A DNA stretch of 53,004 nt from Candidatus Kryptoniota bacterium (GCA_024641705.1 JAHECO010000025.1:1-53004); one strand, 5' to 3'; shown: positions 35,184 to 46,206, counted from the stretch's first letter. Made by a program: numbers and translations. Notes: generated by a model not told the origin, from the sequence alone.

Positions 35184-37502
35184 TCAGAACATGAGGTCGT
35201 AGTTCAACCTGATGCCGCGTCCGGGCATCGGTATGAAGTCCTTGATCACGGAGAGATTATCTCTGTATACCTGGTTCAACAAGTTGTCGCAGTGGAGGCC
35301 GATATTGTGGACAAGCCCGCCGGAGACAAGCCTCACGCCGAAGCCGATATTCACCACGCCGTAACCGGCCGTGTAGGTATCGCCGTCGCCAAGCCTCGTC
35401 TGACTCGCCGCGAGCCTCCATTCGACGATTCCCGAATATGTGCCGTTCTGATACGTCAGTCTCAGGAAGCCGTGGAGCGGCGGTATGAACGGAAGAGGCA
35501 CGTCATTCTTAGTATCCTGGGCGTTCACGTAGCTTGCACTCGCCTCGAACGCGATATTGTCGAAAGGCTCGACCGTCGCGGTCGCCTCGAAACCGTAAAG
35601 CCTTGCGTCGGTGGCGGAGAACTGCCGAACCGGGAGATCCTGTATCGTGTCGCCTCTCAGGTATGCATAAATGTAGTTACTGATGAAGTTCACATACGGG
35701 GTCAGTTCGAATGAAACATTCGTGAAGTGTCCCTTCAGCGAGGCGTCGATGCCGAACGCCGTTTCGGGAGCTAGGCTCGCGTCTCCGATCGAATATGTAT
35801 TGCTCGCGGCGTCGGCTCCCTCTGCGAAGAGCTCCTGGACAGTAGGAGCCCTGAACGACCTCGCGATGCTCAGGGAGGCGGTCATGTCGGAGCCGAGGTC
35901 CTGTACCGCGCCCAAAGACGCCGTCAACGCGTTGTGGGAGCGGGATACGTCGAGCGTTTGAAAGACCGGGTCCTGCGACGCCGCGTATGGCTGTGTGTGA
36001 ATGTTGTTGTAGTCGTAGCGGACCGCCCCCTGGAACCGGGTGTCGCTGTCGAGGACATACTCTTCGTAAATGTATCCCGCCAAGCCCGTCGTAATCGAGT
36101 TCGGTCCGAGAGGCTGGTCGCCTTCGATCTTGAGATTATCGATCTCGGTCCACAACCCGACCGTGCCGCGCAGCGCTCCGAATTGAGGATGCATCAGCTG
36201 CAGCGTCGCGTTGAACGTCTGCTTATGGAAGAAATTCGCCTGAGGGTTGCTGACGCCGGTTGAATCCTGCTGCGTCGGGTATTCCGAATGATCATAGTCC
36301 ACGAAATCGGCATTCAGCCTGACCTGTTTGACGATAGCCCCGTCGACCGCCCAGAGTCCCCGCATCTCTACAAGGTTCTTCTTCTGCTCGATAAGAGAGG
36401 TAGTCGGAGGGTCGTTCAGCCAGTCGGAGTTCGGAGGTGTCCCCGGAATGCCGTAGGTCATCTCGAAATGCCTGTAGCCGACGCCGACGAAGCCGAATCC
36501 TCCCTGGTAAGAATAACCCGCGCCTTCTTCCTGGCTGTGGGCAAACGACTGAGGCATGCGGTTCAAATTAAGATTATCGACACCGTCGAAATAGCTTCTC
36601 TGCGGTATCCGCGTGTCTTGCGAATGCGAACCTCCGGCGGAGACGCTCAGTGCGTTTCCCCCGCTGCTGTAAACGGTATTGAAGTAGCCAGAGTAGAGAT
36701 CGCTCACCGTATTGCCGACGAGCGATACGGTGCCGGAGAGAGGTCTTGTGGAGGCGGTTGGAACCGTATTCGTGATTACGTTTATGAGTCCTCCTATCGC
36801 GTTCGGACCGAACATGATGCTTGCCGGCCCTCTTACCACGTCGATCTGAGATATGCTGAGCGGGAGGATCGGCACCGCGTGGGCCGGGTCGTATGTCGAC
36901 ACGTCGCCGGTGCGCAGGCCGTCCTGGAGCACGAGGACTTCGTTGTCGGACAGTCCGCGGACCATCGGCCTTGCCGGAGCCGCGCCGTTGTATCTCACGC
37001 TGACGCCGGGCATGTCGGCGATCTGCTGTGCGAAGCTCGCCCCGGGGTTATTGTGAAGTTGTTCCCCCGACATCGACTCGGTCGGCTGGTACTGTTCGTC
37101 GGCAGGCCGCGCAAAAGGCGAGGCGGACACGACGACTTCCTCCGACATAATTGCCGACTGCCGGAGTTCAAACGCGACACTTACCGAATCGTTTTCCACC
37201 TCGACGCGTTTTGTATCCGAAGCGTAGCCGATACACCTTACGAAGACATCGTACTCACCGTTCGGAACATCCGGAAAGGAAAATCCGCCGCGAGAGTCGG
37301 TATACGTAGCGCGGTCTGCTCCCAGCAACCGTACGGTCGCCGCGACCACCGGCTTGCTGCCGTTTCTGACGATGCCTGCAACAGTACCCGATCCCGCCGA
37401 TTCCAGGCGGCCCGGTTGTTGCGAATAAACCATGCTGCTTAAAGATAGTGTGATAAGAAAAGAAATCAGGATTGGGAAAATGTGGTACTTTCCAGATCTC
37501 AT
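35184..37502 (-). CDS. TonB-dependent receptor (possibly metal uptake)
   Basis: 772 aa from the ATG at 37502, chosen because GGGAG lies 9 bases upstream and a signal peptide starts there. Carboxypeptidase-like domain (TVAGIVRNGSKPVVAAT, GGFSFPDVPNGEYDVF), then the plug: EEVVVSASPFARPADEQYQP, QIADMPGVSVRYNG, MVRGLSDNEVLVLQDGLR, VVRGPASIMFGPNAIGGLIN. The barrel follows and ends in RGIRLNYDLMF. The plug is like those of OprC/ZnuD-type metal receptors, and the neighbour SCO1 gene makes copper a reasonable guess. No riboswitch or clear operator is seen in the 137 bases to the terminator. Confidence 0.88.
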   Translation of the reverse strand: MRSGKYHIFPILISFLITLSLSSMVYSQQPGRLESAGSGTVAGIVRNGSKPVVAATVRLLGADRATYTDSRGGFSFPDVPNGEYDVFVRCIGYASDTKRVEVENDSVSVAFELRQSAIMSEEVVVSASPFARPADEQYQPTESMSGEQLHNNPGASFAQQIADMPGVSVRYNGAAPARPMVRGLSDNEVLVLQDGLRTGDVSTYDPAHAVPILPLSISQIDVVRGPASIMFGPNAIGGLINVITNTVPTASTRPLSGTVSLVGNTVSDLYSGYFNTVYSSGGNALSVSAGGSHSQDTRIPQRSYFDGVDNLNLNRMPQSFAHSQEEGAGYSYQGGFGFVGVGYRHFEMTYGIPGTPPNSDWLNDPPTTSLIEQKKNLVEMRGLWAVDGAIVKQVRLNADFVDYDHSEYPTQQDSTGVSNPQANFFHKQTFNATLQLMHPQFGALRGTVGLWTEIDNLKIEGDQPLGPNSITTGLAGYIYEEYVLDSDTRFQGAVRYDYNNIHTQPYAASQDPVFQTLDVSRSHNALTASLGAVQDLGSDMTASLSIARSFRAPTVQELFAEGADAASNTYSIGDASLAPETAFGIDASLKGHFTNVSFELTPYVNFISNYIYAYLRGDTIQDLPVRQFSATDARLYGFEATATVEPFDNIAFEASASYVNAQDTKNDVPLPFIPPLHGFLRLTYQNGTYSGIVEWRLAASQTRLGDGDTYTAGYGVVNIGFGVRLVSGGLVHNIGLHCDNLLNQVYRDNLSVIKDFIPMPGRGIRLNYDLMF

Positions 37503-37644
37503 TTTAATTCTCCCGATAGTGAAAGGTAGTTTCTCGATTGAAATAATTAGAGTGGTTGATGTGTTGTGCTCCGGCAACAAATGACTTCATCGCTTATAGA
37601 CGGGTGATGTGCAAAGTGGTTTCGATTTCAACATGTCCGGATAC

Positions 37645-37678
37645 AAAAAAAACGGCGGACCGTCCACCGGTCCGCCGT
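37645..37678 (-). terminator. rho-independent terminator after rpsA
   Basis: A perfect 11-pair stem (37652-37662 with 37668-37678) around a five-base loop, followed on the minus strand by eight T. It ends the minus-strand transcript of rpsA (stop at 37711) ahead of the TonB receptor start at 37502. Confidence 0.95.
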
Positions 37679-37710
37679 CAAATCATCTTTCGTGAGATGA
37701 AGCGTTCGTC

Positions 37711-39570
37711 CTAAGCCTCCGGACTAGCCTGCGGCTTTTCCTCGGCCTGAGGGGCTTCGGAAGTTTCCACAGGCTCCTTGTGCTCTTTGGGCTTCTTCTC
37801 GCCGGTGCGCGGCCTGCGCTCGCGCTTCTCGTTCGGGTCGATGCTGTGTGCGACGAGAAACTCGTTGTACACCGCCGCCTCCTTGTCCTTGAAGTACTCG
37901 GACACGCTCAGCACAATGCGCTTCCCGTCCTTGTCGAACTCTATCACCCTCAGATTGATAACCTCACCGGCCGGGAAATGCGCCGAGAAGTTCTTCAGGT
38001 TGACGGGGGACATGTGCGAATGAGGCACGAAACCGTCGACTTCTCCGGGAAGCTCGACGATTGCGCCCTTTTCGATGTGACGCACGATCTTTCCCTGGAC
38101 TTCGTTGCCGGTTTTGAACTGTTCTTCGAACTTGTCCCAGGGGTTCTCGAGTGCCTGCTTGTGGCCGAGAGAGATCCTCCTCTGCTCCTTATCGACCGCG
38201 AGGACCACAACCTCGATCTCGTCTCCACGCTTCACGAGCTCGCCGGGATGACGGATCTTCTTGGTCCATGACAGGTCGGATATATGGACAAGCCCGTCGA
38301 CGCCCGATTCCAGCTCGACGAACACGCCGAAGTTGGTCAGGTTGCGGACGATGCCCTTGTGCTGAGATTCGACAGGGTACTTCTCGATCAGCTGCTCCCA
38401 GGGATCCGGCTCGAGCTGCTTCAGGCCGAGCGAAAGCTTCTTGTTGTCCTTGTCGAGGCTGAGTATGACCGCGTCGACAGTCTGCCCCATCGAGACTTTC
38501 TGGGAGGGATGCTTGACGTGCTCGGTCCAGCTCATTTCCGAAATATGGATCAAGCCTTCGATACCCTTCTCGATTTCGACGAAAGCACCGTACTCGGTCA
38601 GCGATACGATCTTTCCGCTCACCTTCTGCGTGACCTGGTATTTGTCTTCTATGTTCTTCCAGGGTTCCGGCTGCAGCGCCTTCATCGAGAGAGAAATGCG
38701 CTTCTTCTCTTCGTCGAAGTCGGTCACTACGACCTGAATCTTCTGGTCCAGTTTTACAATTTCCGAGGGGTGATTGACTCTGCCCCAGGAGAGATCCGTT
38801 ATGTGGATGAGTCCGTCCACGCCTCCGAGGTCGACGAACACGCCGAACTCGGTTATCGCCTTGACGGTCCCTTCGAGGATCAGGCCTTTCTCCAGCTTCG
38901 AGAGGATCCTCTTCCTTTGTTCCTCGAGTTCCGCCTCGAGCAATGCCTTGTGGCTGACGACCACATTTTCTGCAGCCTCGTTGATCTTGACGACCCTGAA
39001 GTCCATCGTTCGTCCAACATAGGCGTCGAAGTCGCGGACCGGCCTGACGTCGACCTGCGATCCGGGGAGGAATGATTCCAGCCCCATGAGGTTTACCATC
39101 AGTCCGCCCTTGACACGGCGAAGGACTGTTCCCTGCAATACCGTCTGGTTGTCGTGGGCGCTTACGATGCGGTCCCATATCCTGATGAAGTCCGCGCGGC
39201 GCCTTGAAAGGACGACCTGTCCGTCCTGGTCTTCTACACTGTCAAGATATACCTCTACCTCATCTCCGGCTTTAAGTTCGTTAAGGTTCGGGAACTCGAT
39301 CTTCGGCACGAGTCCGGAAGATTTGAACCCGATGTCCACGATCACGTCGTTCTCGGTCATCCCGATTATGCGTCCTTTTACGATCTCGCCCGCGTCGAAC
39401 TGCTTCAGGCTCTTGTCGTAAAGGTCCACCATCTCCTTGAGTTCCGCCTCGCTGTAGGGCGAGTCTTCGCCGGCGAGGAGTTTCACTTTGTTCGGTTGCG
39501 TTCTTCTAGGCGTTGTCTCATCGGGGCTTTGCATTACCATCGACTCTGAGGCCTTTTCTTCTTCCGCCAT
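37711..39570 (-). CDS. rpsA: 30S ribosomal protein S1
   Basis: 619 aa with six S1 RNA-binding repeats; clear ones begin at [90 protein letters not shown] and [17 protein letters not shown]. It delivers mRNA to the ribosome. Both ends are charged: an acidic N-terminus of about 20 residues and a Lys/Glu/Pro-rich tail. The order ispH-rpsA, with ispH 118 bases upstream, is common in Bacteroidota and their relatives. A small hairpin CGTGAG/CTCACG (about 39590-39606) lies in the leader and might be an autoregulatory site; not proven. Confidence 0.97.
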   Translation of the reverse strand: MAEEEKASESMVMQSPDETTPRRTQPNKVKLLAGEDSPYSEAELKEMVDLYDKSLKQFDAGEIVKGRIIGMTENDVIVDIGFKSSGLVPKIEFPNLNELKAGDEVEVYLDSVEDQDGQVVLSRRRADFIRIWDRIVSAHDNQTVLQGTVLRRVKGGLMVNLMGLESFLPGSQVDVRPVRDFDAYVGRTMDFRVVKINEAAENVVVSHKALLEAELEEQRKRILSKLEKGLILEGTVKAITEFGVFVDLGGVDGLIHITDLSWGRVNHPSEIVKLDQKIQVVVTDFDEEKKRISLSMKALQPEPWKNIEDKYQVTQKVSGKIVSLTEYGAFVEIEKGIEGLIHISEMSWTEHVKHPSQKVSMGQTVDAVILSLDKDNKKLSLGLKQLEPDPWEQLIEKYPVESQHKGIVRNLTNFGVFVELESGVDGLVHISDLSWTKKIRHPGELVKRGDEIEVVVLAVDKEQRRISLGHKQALENPWDKFEEQFKTGNEVQGKIVRHIEKGAIVELPGEVDGFVPHSHMSPVNLKNFSAHFPAGEVINLRVIEFDKDGKRIVLSVSEYFKDKEAAVYNEFLVAHSIDPNEKRERRPRTGEKKPKEHKEPVETSEAPQAEEKPQASPEA

Positions 39571-39688
39571 TAAATCTCTCCTTATGAAGCCGTGAGCTTC
39601 GCACTCACGACCGAATTGAATTTGCCATCCCGTTCCAGGTCGAAGCCGCGGTGAAGCCCGTCGCAGGATGAATTGTTTTTGTTTAACA

Positions 39689-40600
39689 TCAGTTTATGTG
39701 AGCGGCTTTATGTAAAACTTCATGATCGATCTTCTCTATGGCACCGCCGACTCTCTCCATGAGCCACTGCGGCGTAGAGGTCGCTCCGGTCACGCCCACG
39801 GTCCCGGCACCCTCGAACCATTGAGGCTGGAGCTCCTTTTCATTCTCAATGAAATAACTAGAGGAGTTCTCCTCCATGCAAATCTCGTACAACACTTTCC
39901 CGTTCGAGCTGGTCCTCCCCGCTACGAACACTATCACGTCGTTCTGCGCGGCGAATTCCCTGAGCTTCTTGTCCCGCCCGGACACCTGCCCGCATATCGT
40001 GTCCTTTGCGAGGAAGGTTTTCGCGATCTCTTCCATCGTCCCGACCACCAGATCCTTCACTTTCTTCGAAAGCGCCTCCTTGATGGCGTAGAACGTCGGC
40101 TTGTCCATGGTGGTCTGCGAGAAAAGCACGGTCCTGCGCTCGAAGTCGACTTTCGCCAGCGCCTCGTCGACCGTCTTAACGACTATCGCTTCGTCATTGC
40201 AGACTCCGCGGAGACCGATGACCTCGGCGTGATCCTTCTTTCCGAAGATTACCACCTGGTAGCCTTCGTCGTAAAACTTCTTGATGCGCTCCTGCAGCTT
40301 CGTGACGACCGGGCAGGTCGCGTCTACTATCTGCAGGTTGTATTTCTTCGCGGTCTCGTAGGTCGACGGCGGTTCACCGTGGGCCCTTATGAGAACCTTC
40401 GCGTCCTTTATGTTCTCCAGGTCCTTATGTGAAATAGTCTGAAGCCCCTTCGCGCCGAGCCTGTCGATCTCCTCGGGGTTATGAATGATGTCTCCGAGCG
40501 AGTAGAGCTTGCCGGATTTGCCGAGCTCTTCTTCGGCGAAATCGATCGCGCGAACGACGCCCCAGCAGAACCCGCTGTTCTTATCTATATTCACTTTCAT
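39689..40600 (-). CDS. ispH: 4-hydroxy-3-methylbut-2-enyl diphosphate reductase
   Basis: Last enzyme of the MEP isoprenoid pathway, making IPP and DMAPP; [4Fe-4S] protein. The three cluster cysteines are visible: Cys12 (SGFCWGV), Cys96 (DATCPVV) and Cys203 (TICGQVSGR). RAHGEPP holds a substrate His and SQTTMDKP lies near the active site. The 303 aa length is normal. It starts with a 4-base overlap (ATGA) with the end of cmk, so the two are co-translated. Confidence 0.95.
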   Translation of the reverse strand: MKVNIDKNSGFCWGVVRAIDFAEEELGKSGKLYSLGDIIHNPEEIDRLGAKGLQTISHKDLENIKDAKVLIRAHGEPPSTYETAKKYNLQIVDATCPVVTKLQERIKKFYDEGYQVVIFGKKDHAEVIGLRGVCNDEAIVVKTVDEALAKVDFERRTVLFSQTTMDKPTFYAIKEALSKKVKDLVVGTMEEIAKTFLAKDTICGQVSGRDKKLREFAAQNDVIVFVAGRTSSNGKVLYEICMEENSSSYFIENEKELQPQWFEGAGTVGVTGATSTPQWLMERVGGAIEKIDHEVLHKAAHIN

Positions 40601-41289
40601 TTCTTCTGCATCTCCTCCTGTCCCATCGTCACTTCATTAACATAATTCAGTACAATCTCAACCTGTTCATTGATCGTAAGCTTGGTTGTATCTATCTCTA
40701 TCGCGCCGTCCGCCTTTCTCAGCGGGCTCGTCTCGCGAGTGGAGTCCTTCCGGTCTCTCTCCTTGAGTTCCCTGACGACCTGTACTATCGGCAGCTCTTC
40801 GCCCCTGGCCGAAAGCTCTTCCTGTCTACGGCGGGCACGTTCCATTATGTCGGCGACGATATAAAATTTTAAGTCCGCGTCGGGGAATACCACTGTGCCG
40901 ATGTCCCTGCCGTCGATCACGCACCCCTTCTTCGAACCGATCTTGCGCTGTTCTGCGACCATCAGCTGCCTGACTTCCGGGTAAGAACTCACCAGGCTGA
41001 CGTTGTTTGTGACCGGCTCGGATCGTATCGCTTCGGTCACGTCATTCCCGTCGAGGAGCACGCGCATTTCGCCGCCGTTGACGAGAGAAATTGAAGTCGC
41101 CCGGGCCAACTCGACGACTGCGGCTTCATCTGCGGGATCGACGTTTGAATTCAGAACTTTCAGTGTCATCGCCCGATACATAGCCCCCGTGTCGATGTAC
41201 ACGTACCCAAGTCTCCGTGCCACGAGCTCTGCCGTCGTGCTCTTCCCGGAACCTGCGGGGCCGTCGATTGCGATGAGTATTCTCTTCAA
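40597..41289 (-). CDS. cmk: cytidylate kinase
   Basis: 230 aa. Phosphorylates CMP and dCMP. P-loop IDGPAGSGKST (8-18), LGYVYIDTGAMYRAMTL, the CMP-site arginine in RSEPVTNNVSLVSSY, DGRDIGTVVFPDADLKFY, and RRRQEEL lid region. Family length. It starts the cmk-ispH-rpsA group. Confidence 0.95.
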   Translation of the reverse strand: MKRILIAIDGPAGSGKSTTAELVARRLGYVYIDTGAMYRAMTLKVLNSNVDPADEAAVVELARATSISLVNGGEMRVLLDGNDVTEAIRSEPVTNNVSLVSSYPEVRQLMVAEQRKIGSKKGCVIDGRDIGTVVFPDADLKFYIVADIMERARRRQEELSARGEELPIVQVVRELKERDRKDSTRETSPLRKADGAIEIDTTKLTINEQVEIVLNYVNEVTMGQEEMQKK

Positions 41290-41421
41290 ACGTCTCCTGT
41301 TTAAGCTTTTTGCCGATGCTCAATGCGTCATCAGGGCTTTAAATTTAGCGTTTAGGGCTTAAACAAGCAACGCCCGGGCAGCTGGGGCCTCAACAGGCCG
41401 TCCGCAGGTGTCGTCCCCGGA

Positions 41422-42666
41422 TCACCCCTTCTTCGTGGCCCAGCGTACCAACTCGTTGAGACTCGGTCGCTTACCGTAGACGAGGATGCCTATCTTGAAT
41501 ATCCTCCCCGCCGCGATCATGCAGAAATATGTCGACGCAATCAGTATTCCCGTCCCGGCCAGCAGCTCCCACAGATCCGGTGTCTGGATCGGGATCCTGA
41601 AGGCCATCATCGTCGGAGTAAGCAGCGGGATCAGCGTGAGGATTTTAAGGTACCCCGCGCTCGGGTTCTGCGCGACAAGTGTGGCCAGCACGATCGGGAG
41701 GAAGAGGAGCATCGATACGTATGTGGTCGCCTGCTGGGCCTCCTGCTCCGTTGTCACCGGGGCACCCGCCATCACGAAGATGGATGAGTAAAAGAGGAAC
41801 CCCAGGATGAAGAAGACCCCCTCCCACCAGATGTTGTCCGGGATTGTTACGAAGGCGGCGAGCTGCCCGGCGAATGCCAGGGCGATTAGCCCCCACACCG
41901 CGAGTTGTGTAAGACCCAGGAGGCTGAGTCCGAGAATCTTTCCTGTCATGATCTCGTCGGCCGTGGTCGACGAAAGGAGCACTTCAACGATCCTGTTCGA
42001 TTTCTCCTCCACCACACTTCTGACCAGAAGCTGCCCCGATGTGAGGACAAAGAATGCCATGATGATTATGAATATGTAGCCGAGTATGAAGCCCGACCCG
42101 GCCTCGGTCTTCTCTTCCTTTCCCTCTTTGGACAGCCGTACGGTCTCCAGGTCAACCGGCTTTGTGACTTCCTTTACGATAGCCGGGCTTATCCCGCTTC
42201 GCTCCAGGTCGTTTGAAACGAGGATGTCCTTCACCGCGGATTGGAACCTCGTGATGTCTTTGAAATTGGAAACGTTCTCGGACACATACTGGAATTTCCG
42301 GGAGGTCTGTATGCCCGTGTCGACGACGAGGTATGACGAGATTTTCTTCCTGAGCACCATCTCGTTGGCTTCGATCTTTGCGCTGTCGCCGGGCGGGATA
42401 ACGACCACATCATAGTTCGGCCGGCCGTCGGGAAGTTTGTACTTCTCGGTAAGGTTGGTGTTCAGGACCGGCGCTATCTCACCGGTATTGTCGATTATTC
42501 CTATGTTGACTGTGGATGTATCCGCCTTGGTCATAAGGAGGGACGGCACGACGGACATGATTACAATGAAGGTCGGCATGAGTATCAGCGAGATGATGAA
42601 CGCCTTCGTCCTCACCTTCTCGATGAACTCCCAGCGGGCTACGACGAGCGATTTCTTAAGCGACAT
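41422..42666 (-). CDS. ABC-2 type exporter permease (NatB-like)
   Basis: About 414 aa from the ATG at 42666 (MSLKKSLVVARWEF), 11 bases inside the end of the ATPase gene. One N-terminal helix (AFIISLILMPTFIVIMSVV), a large extracytoplasmic loop of about 140 residues, then five helices (LGYIFIIIMAFFVLTSGQLL and on). This topology and the motif VRSVVEEKSNRIVEVLLSS are those of NatB-type sodium or drug exporters. Works with the ATPase below. Confidence 0.9.
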   Translation of the reverse strand: MSLKKSLVVARWEFIEKVRTKAFIISLILMPTFIVIMSVVPSLLMTKADTSTVNIGIIDNTGEIAPVLNTNLTEKYKLPDGRPNYDVVVIPPGDSAKIEANEMVLRKKISSYLVVDTGIQTSRKFQYVSENVSNFKDITRFQSAVKDILVSNDLERSGISPAIVKEVTKPVDLETVRLSKEGKEEKTEAGSGFILGYIFIIIMAFFVLTSGQLLVRSVVEEKSNRIVEVLLSSTTADEIMTGKILGLSLLGLTQLAVWGLIALAFAGQLAAFVTIPDNIWWEGVFFILGFLFYSSIFVMAGAPVTTEQEAQQATTYVSMLLFLPIVLATLVAQNPSAGYLKILTLIPLLTPTMMAFRIPIQTPDLWELLAGTGILIASTYFCMIAAGRIFKIGILVYGKRPSLNELVRWATKKG

Positions 42667-43570
42667 TTTCGCCTCCGGTCTTGTCGGCCTCCACGGCACT
42701 GATGAATATCGAGTTGAGCGACGCTTCCTCGACGGAGAATTTCGTCACGTCCACGAGCGACACGGCCTGTTTCAGGAACTCGTGGCGGCCGACGCCGTCG
42801 TTAGTCCTTATCTCGGCGTAGTTCTCGTAGAGGTCCATCGTTGCGATCCCGCTGAGCTTCTTCAGCTTCGACGAGTCCCCTTCGAATTCCATATGTATCG
42901 TATCGTTGCCGTATTTCCTCCTTATCTCTCCAAGCTCGCCGTATAAGACGACACGCCCTTTGTTAATTAGACATATGCGGTCGCAGAGTCTCTCGGCCTG
43001 CTCCATCTGGTGAGTCGAAAAGATGATCGTCTTTCCCCTGGTCTTCATTTCCCTGATCATGTCTTTAATGACGATCTGGTTCACGGGGTCGAGGCCGGAG
43101 AACGGTTCGTCGAGGATGAGAAGTTCCGGCTCGTGAAGCAGGCAGGAGATGAACTGGACCTTCTGCTGCATGCCTTTGGAGAGTTCGTCCACTTTGTGGT
43201 TGGCGACCCCGGCCAGCTCGAATTTCTCGAGCCAGTGCAGCGCACGCTTCCTCGCCTCCGGCGGGGCGATGTTCCTAAGGCCGCCGAAGTACACGAGGAC
43301 ATCCAGGACCTTGCTCTTCCTGTAGAGCCCACGTTCTTCCGGCAGGTAGGCAAGATGGTCCTTCATGGCAACGTTGAGTTCCCTGCCGTTGAAGCGCACC
43401 GTCCCCGAGTCGGCTTCTATTATCCCGAGGGAGATCCTTATCGTCGTGGTTTTGCCGGCGCCGTTCGGTCCGAGCAGCCCGAATATCTCGCCCGGCTTGA
43501 CCTCGAAGGACACTCCGTCAAGCGCCTTCGTGCTTCCATAAGTCTTTCTCAGTTCTGATACAGAAAGCAT
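42656..43570 (-). CDS. ABC exporter ATP-binding protein (NatA-like)
   Basis: 304 aa from the ATG at 43570, which has a strong AGGAGG box; the 18-residue longer frame is not needed. Walker A GPNGAGKTTT, Q-loop LAYLPEERGLY, signature LSKGMQQKVQF, Walker B LLILDEPFSGLDP, H-loop IIFSTHQMEQAE. A C-terminal 80-residue extension is as in NatA/CcmA-like subunits. Overlaps the permease start by 11 bases. Confidence 0.93.
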   Translation of the reverse strand: MLSVSELRKTYGSTKALDGVSFEVKPGEIFGLLGPNGAGKTTTIRISLGIIEADSGTVRFNGRELNVAMKDHLAYLPEERGLYRKSKVLDVLVYFGGLRNIAPPEARKRALHWLEKFELAGVANHKVDELSKGMQQKVQFISCLLHEPELLILDEPFSGLDPVNQIVIKDMIREMKTRGKTIIFSTHQMEQAERLCDRICLINKGRVVLYGELGEIRRKYGNDTIHMEFEGDSSKLKKLSGIATMDLYENYAEIRTNDGVGRHEFLKQAVSLVDVTKFSVEEASLNSIFISAVEADKTGGENVA

Positions 43571-43689
43571 CCTACCTCCTGTTCTTTTTCGGTGTGGGAC
43601 AAAGATCCAAAGGCACAGAGGCACAAAGCTAAGCGAGGGACCACGACCCGCCAGTCCTCGTGCCGTTGGTCAATCGTCCTTACGTCTCC

Positions 43690-43744
43690 ACAACAATCTA
43701 TCCCTTTGTGCCTCTGTCCCTGAGTCCCTTTGTACCTTTTACGA
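43690..43744. repeat. heptad array abutting the asnS stop codon
   Basis: Units CCCTTTG TGCCTCT GTCCCTG and so on run to the last base before the stop codon at 43745. A second heptad-like tract, ACAAAGATCCAAAGGCAC, is at about 43600. Together they fill the 174-base gap. Confidence 0.6.
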
Positions 43745-45064
43745 CTACGGCGTATTCCTGTAAATCATCCTCGGGAACGGTACCGTCTCCCGCACATGCT
43801 CCAATCCGCAGATCCAGGCAACGGTCCTTTCGATACCGAGGCCGAAGCCGGAGTGGGGAACGCTTCCGTATCGCCTCAGGTCGAGGTACCATTCGAAAGG
43901 CTCTTTCGGCAGCTTGAATTCCTCGAGCCTCTTCAGGAGCGTGTCGTAGTCGTCTTCGCGCTGGCTCCCGCCTATAATTTCACCGTACCCCTCTGAGGCG
44001 AGGACGTCGACCGACAGAGTCAGTTCAGGTCTCTCCGGGTCGCGCTTCATGTAGAAAGCCTTGCATGCCGCCGGGTAGTGATGAACCATCACCGGGCGGT
44101 CGAATTGCTGAGAGATTATCGTTTCATCCGTTCCCCCGAGGTCGTTCCCGTACTCGAATTCCACGCCGTTCTTTTTCAGAATCTCGACGGCCTCATCATA
44201 ATGCAGTCTCGGGAACGGCCGCTTGACCGGCTGGATCTTCGTCACGTCACGCTCCAGGTACTTCAGCTCCTCAGCCGAGTTGCTTAGCACCGTCTGTACG
44301 ACGTGCTCTATGAATTCCTCGGCAAGGTCCATGTTATCGTTCAGGTCCGCCCACGCAACCTCCGGCTCCACCATCCAGAACTCGGTCAGGTGTCTTCTCG
44401 TCTTCGATTTCTCGGCCCTGAAAGTCGGTCCGAAACAATAGACCTTACCGAACGCCATCGCGGCCGCTTCGGCATATAGCTGTCCGCTCTGCGTGAGGTA
44501 GGCCTTGCCCAGATCGAAATAGTCAGTCTCGAAAAGCGTACTCGTCCCTTCGACGGAAGCGGGAGTCAGTATCGGGGAATCGACCAGCGTGAACCCCTTG
44601 TTGTCGAAAAACTCGCGTACGGCTTTGATTATCCGGTGCCTCACGCGAAGTATCGCATGCTGCCTTGACGACCTCAGCCATAGGTGCCTGTGGTCCATGA
44701 GAAATTCCGTGCCGTGCTCTTTGGGAGTTATCGGATAGTCCTTCACTATGTGGACGGTGCTCATACTCTCGACCTGCAGCTCGTATCCGCCGGGCGCACG
44801 GTCATCCTTGTGGACCTTTCCCGTCACCGTAAGCGAACTCTCCTGCGTGAGGAGGTCGAATGCACCGAACACATCGGGCGCCACCTGGTTTTTGACGACG
44901 ACGCACTGGGCTATGCCGGATCCGTCGCGCACAAGTATGAAATGTATCTTGCCGCTCGACCGTTTGTTGTAGACCCAGCCGTGGATCGTCACGGTCCGGT
45001 CGTTGAAATTCGATAGCTCCCCTATCGTGGTCACGGGGTTGCCGTTCAGCGGATGATCTGACAT
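43745..45064 (-). CDS. asnS: asparaginyl-tRNA synthetase
   Basis: 439 aa from the ATG at 45064, 6 bases after a GGAG box; an ATG 15 bases upstream has a poor site. N-terminal OB-fold ([18 protein letters not shown]), class II motif 1 near [12 protein letters not shown], motif 2 [20 protein letters not shown], motif 3 [20 protein letters not shown] after motif 2 is of the AsnRS type rather than AspRS. Essential for translation. Confidence 0.95.
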   Translation of the reverse strand: MSDHPLNGNPVTTIGELSNFNDRTVTIHGWVYNKRSSGKIHFILVRDGSGIAQCVVVKNQVAPDVFGAFDLLTQESSLTVTGKVHKDDRAPGGYELQVESMSTVHIVKDYPITPKEHGTEFLMDHRHLWLRSSRQHAILRVRHRIIKAVREFFDNKGFTLVDSPILTPASVEGTSTLFETDYFDLGKAYLTQSGQLYAEAAAMAFGKVYCFGPTFRAEKSKTRRHLTEFWMVEPEVAWADLNDNMDLAEEFIEHVVQTVLSNSAEELKYLERDVTKIQPVKRPFPRLHYDEAVEILKKNGVEFEYGNDLGGTDETIISQQFDRPVMVHHYPAACKAFYMKRDPERPELTLSVDVLASEGYGEIIGGSQREDDYDTLLKRLEEFKLPKEPFEWYLDLRRYGSVPHSGFGLGIERTVAWICGLEHVRETVPFPRMIYRNTP

Positions 45065-45222
45065 CTGATTCTCCATCATTCTTATTCGGGTTAATGATCC
45101 AATATAATCTCCGCGGCCTATGCTTTCAATCGTGTGTCACCGCCTCCAACGCCGCATTATCGATAACGGTTTTTTGCCGAGGCTGTCTTAACTAAATTGG
45201 GACTAAGAAAGGAACACGAAGA

Positions 45223-46206
45223 ATGAAAGCTCTGGTTACAGGTTCGACCGGCTTTATAGGCAGCCACATCGTGGAGAGACTTGTCGCGCGGGACTACAGG
45301 GTATCGTGCCTCATAAGGAAATCCACGAAGATCGACTACATCGACGGTCTCCCGGTCGATTTCGTGAATGCCGACTACGGCGACATTGAATCGCTGCGCC
45401 CCGCCGTTGAAGGCGTCGATTACATATTCCACATCGGCGGCGTAACGAAGGCGAAGGACAAGCGTCTCTACTTCCTGGGGAACCACGAAACGACGAGGAG
45501 CCTCCTTGCCGCGGTGAACAAATACAACCCCGGCATCAAAAGGTTCGTGCTCGCCAGCAGCCTCACCGCAGTCGGTCCCGGTACCGGCACCGAACCCGTC
45601 GACGAGTCCATTCCGTACCACCCGATTACCACATACGGCAGGAGCAAGATGGAGGCCGAGAAGGAATGCCTCGCCAACGCTTCCTCAGTACCGGTCACGA
45701 TAATAAGACCTCCGGCAGTCTACGGTCCGCGGGACAAGGACATCTTCGAGTTTTTCAATTCCGTCAGCAAGCATTTCCTTCCGCTCTCGGGATTCGGCAG
45801 GAAGATACTGAGCTTCGTACATGCTTACGACCTCGCCGACGGCATAATTGCCGCCGCAGAACACCCGAAGGCCGCCGGTCAAGTGTACTTCATCTCCAAC
45901 GAGGAAGTCTACGATTGGAAGATGCTGGGAGACTTGGCGAAGAAGGCCCTGAAAACATGGGCAATCACCGCAAGGATTCCTCATTTCCTTCTCTACACGG
46001 CTGCCGGAATTAGTGAGTTCGTTGCGAGGATACAGGGGAAGGCCGCCCTTATGAACATAGAGAAGGCGCGCGACGGAGTGCAGTCAAACTGGCTCTGCAG
46101 TCCGGCAAAGGCATTCAACGACCTAGGCTTCAAAACCAGGCTGTCTCTGGAAGAAGGGGTGGCAAATACGATAGAGTGGTATAAGAAGAATGGCTGGATT
46201 AAGTAG
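45223..46206 (+). CDS. NAD(P)-dependent epimerase/dehydratase family protein
   Basis: 327 aa short-chain (extended) dehydrogenase. Rossmann start TGSTGFIGSHIVERL, NADYGD, HIGGVTKAKDK, active-site Tyr and Lys in TTYGRSKMEAEK, RPPAVYGPRD. Probably acts on a nucleotide sugar, a sterol-like or dihydroflavonol-like substrate; the C-terminal part HFLLYTAAGISEFVARIQGK points to the 3-beta-HSD/DFR side of the family. Start ATG has AAAGGA upstream. Second clear plus-strand gene. Confidence 0.88.
   Translation: MKALVTGSTGFIGSHIVERLVARDYRVSCLIRKSTKIDYIDGLPVDFVNADYGDIESLRPAVEGVDYIFHIGGVTKAKDKRLYFLGNHETTRSLLAAVNKYNPGIKRFVLASSLTAVGPGTGTEPVDESIPYHPITTYGRSKMEAEKECLANASSVPVTIIRPPAVYGPRDKDIFEFFNSVSKHFLPLSGFGRKILSFVHAYDLADGIIAAAEHPKAAGQVYFISNEEVYDWKMLGDLAKKALKTWAITARIPHFLLYTAAGISEFVARIQGKAALMNIEKARDGVQSNWLCSPAKAFNDLGFKTRLSLEEGVANTIEWYKKNGWIK

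Noticed and set aside
38189-39178. 329-codon open frame inside rpsA
   Set aside because: Shadow frame of the S1 repeats, Arg/Gly-rich and without motifs.
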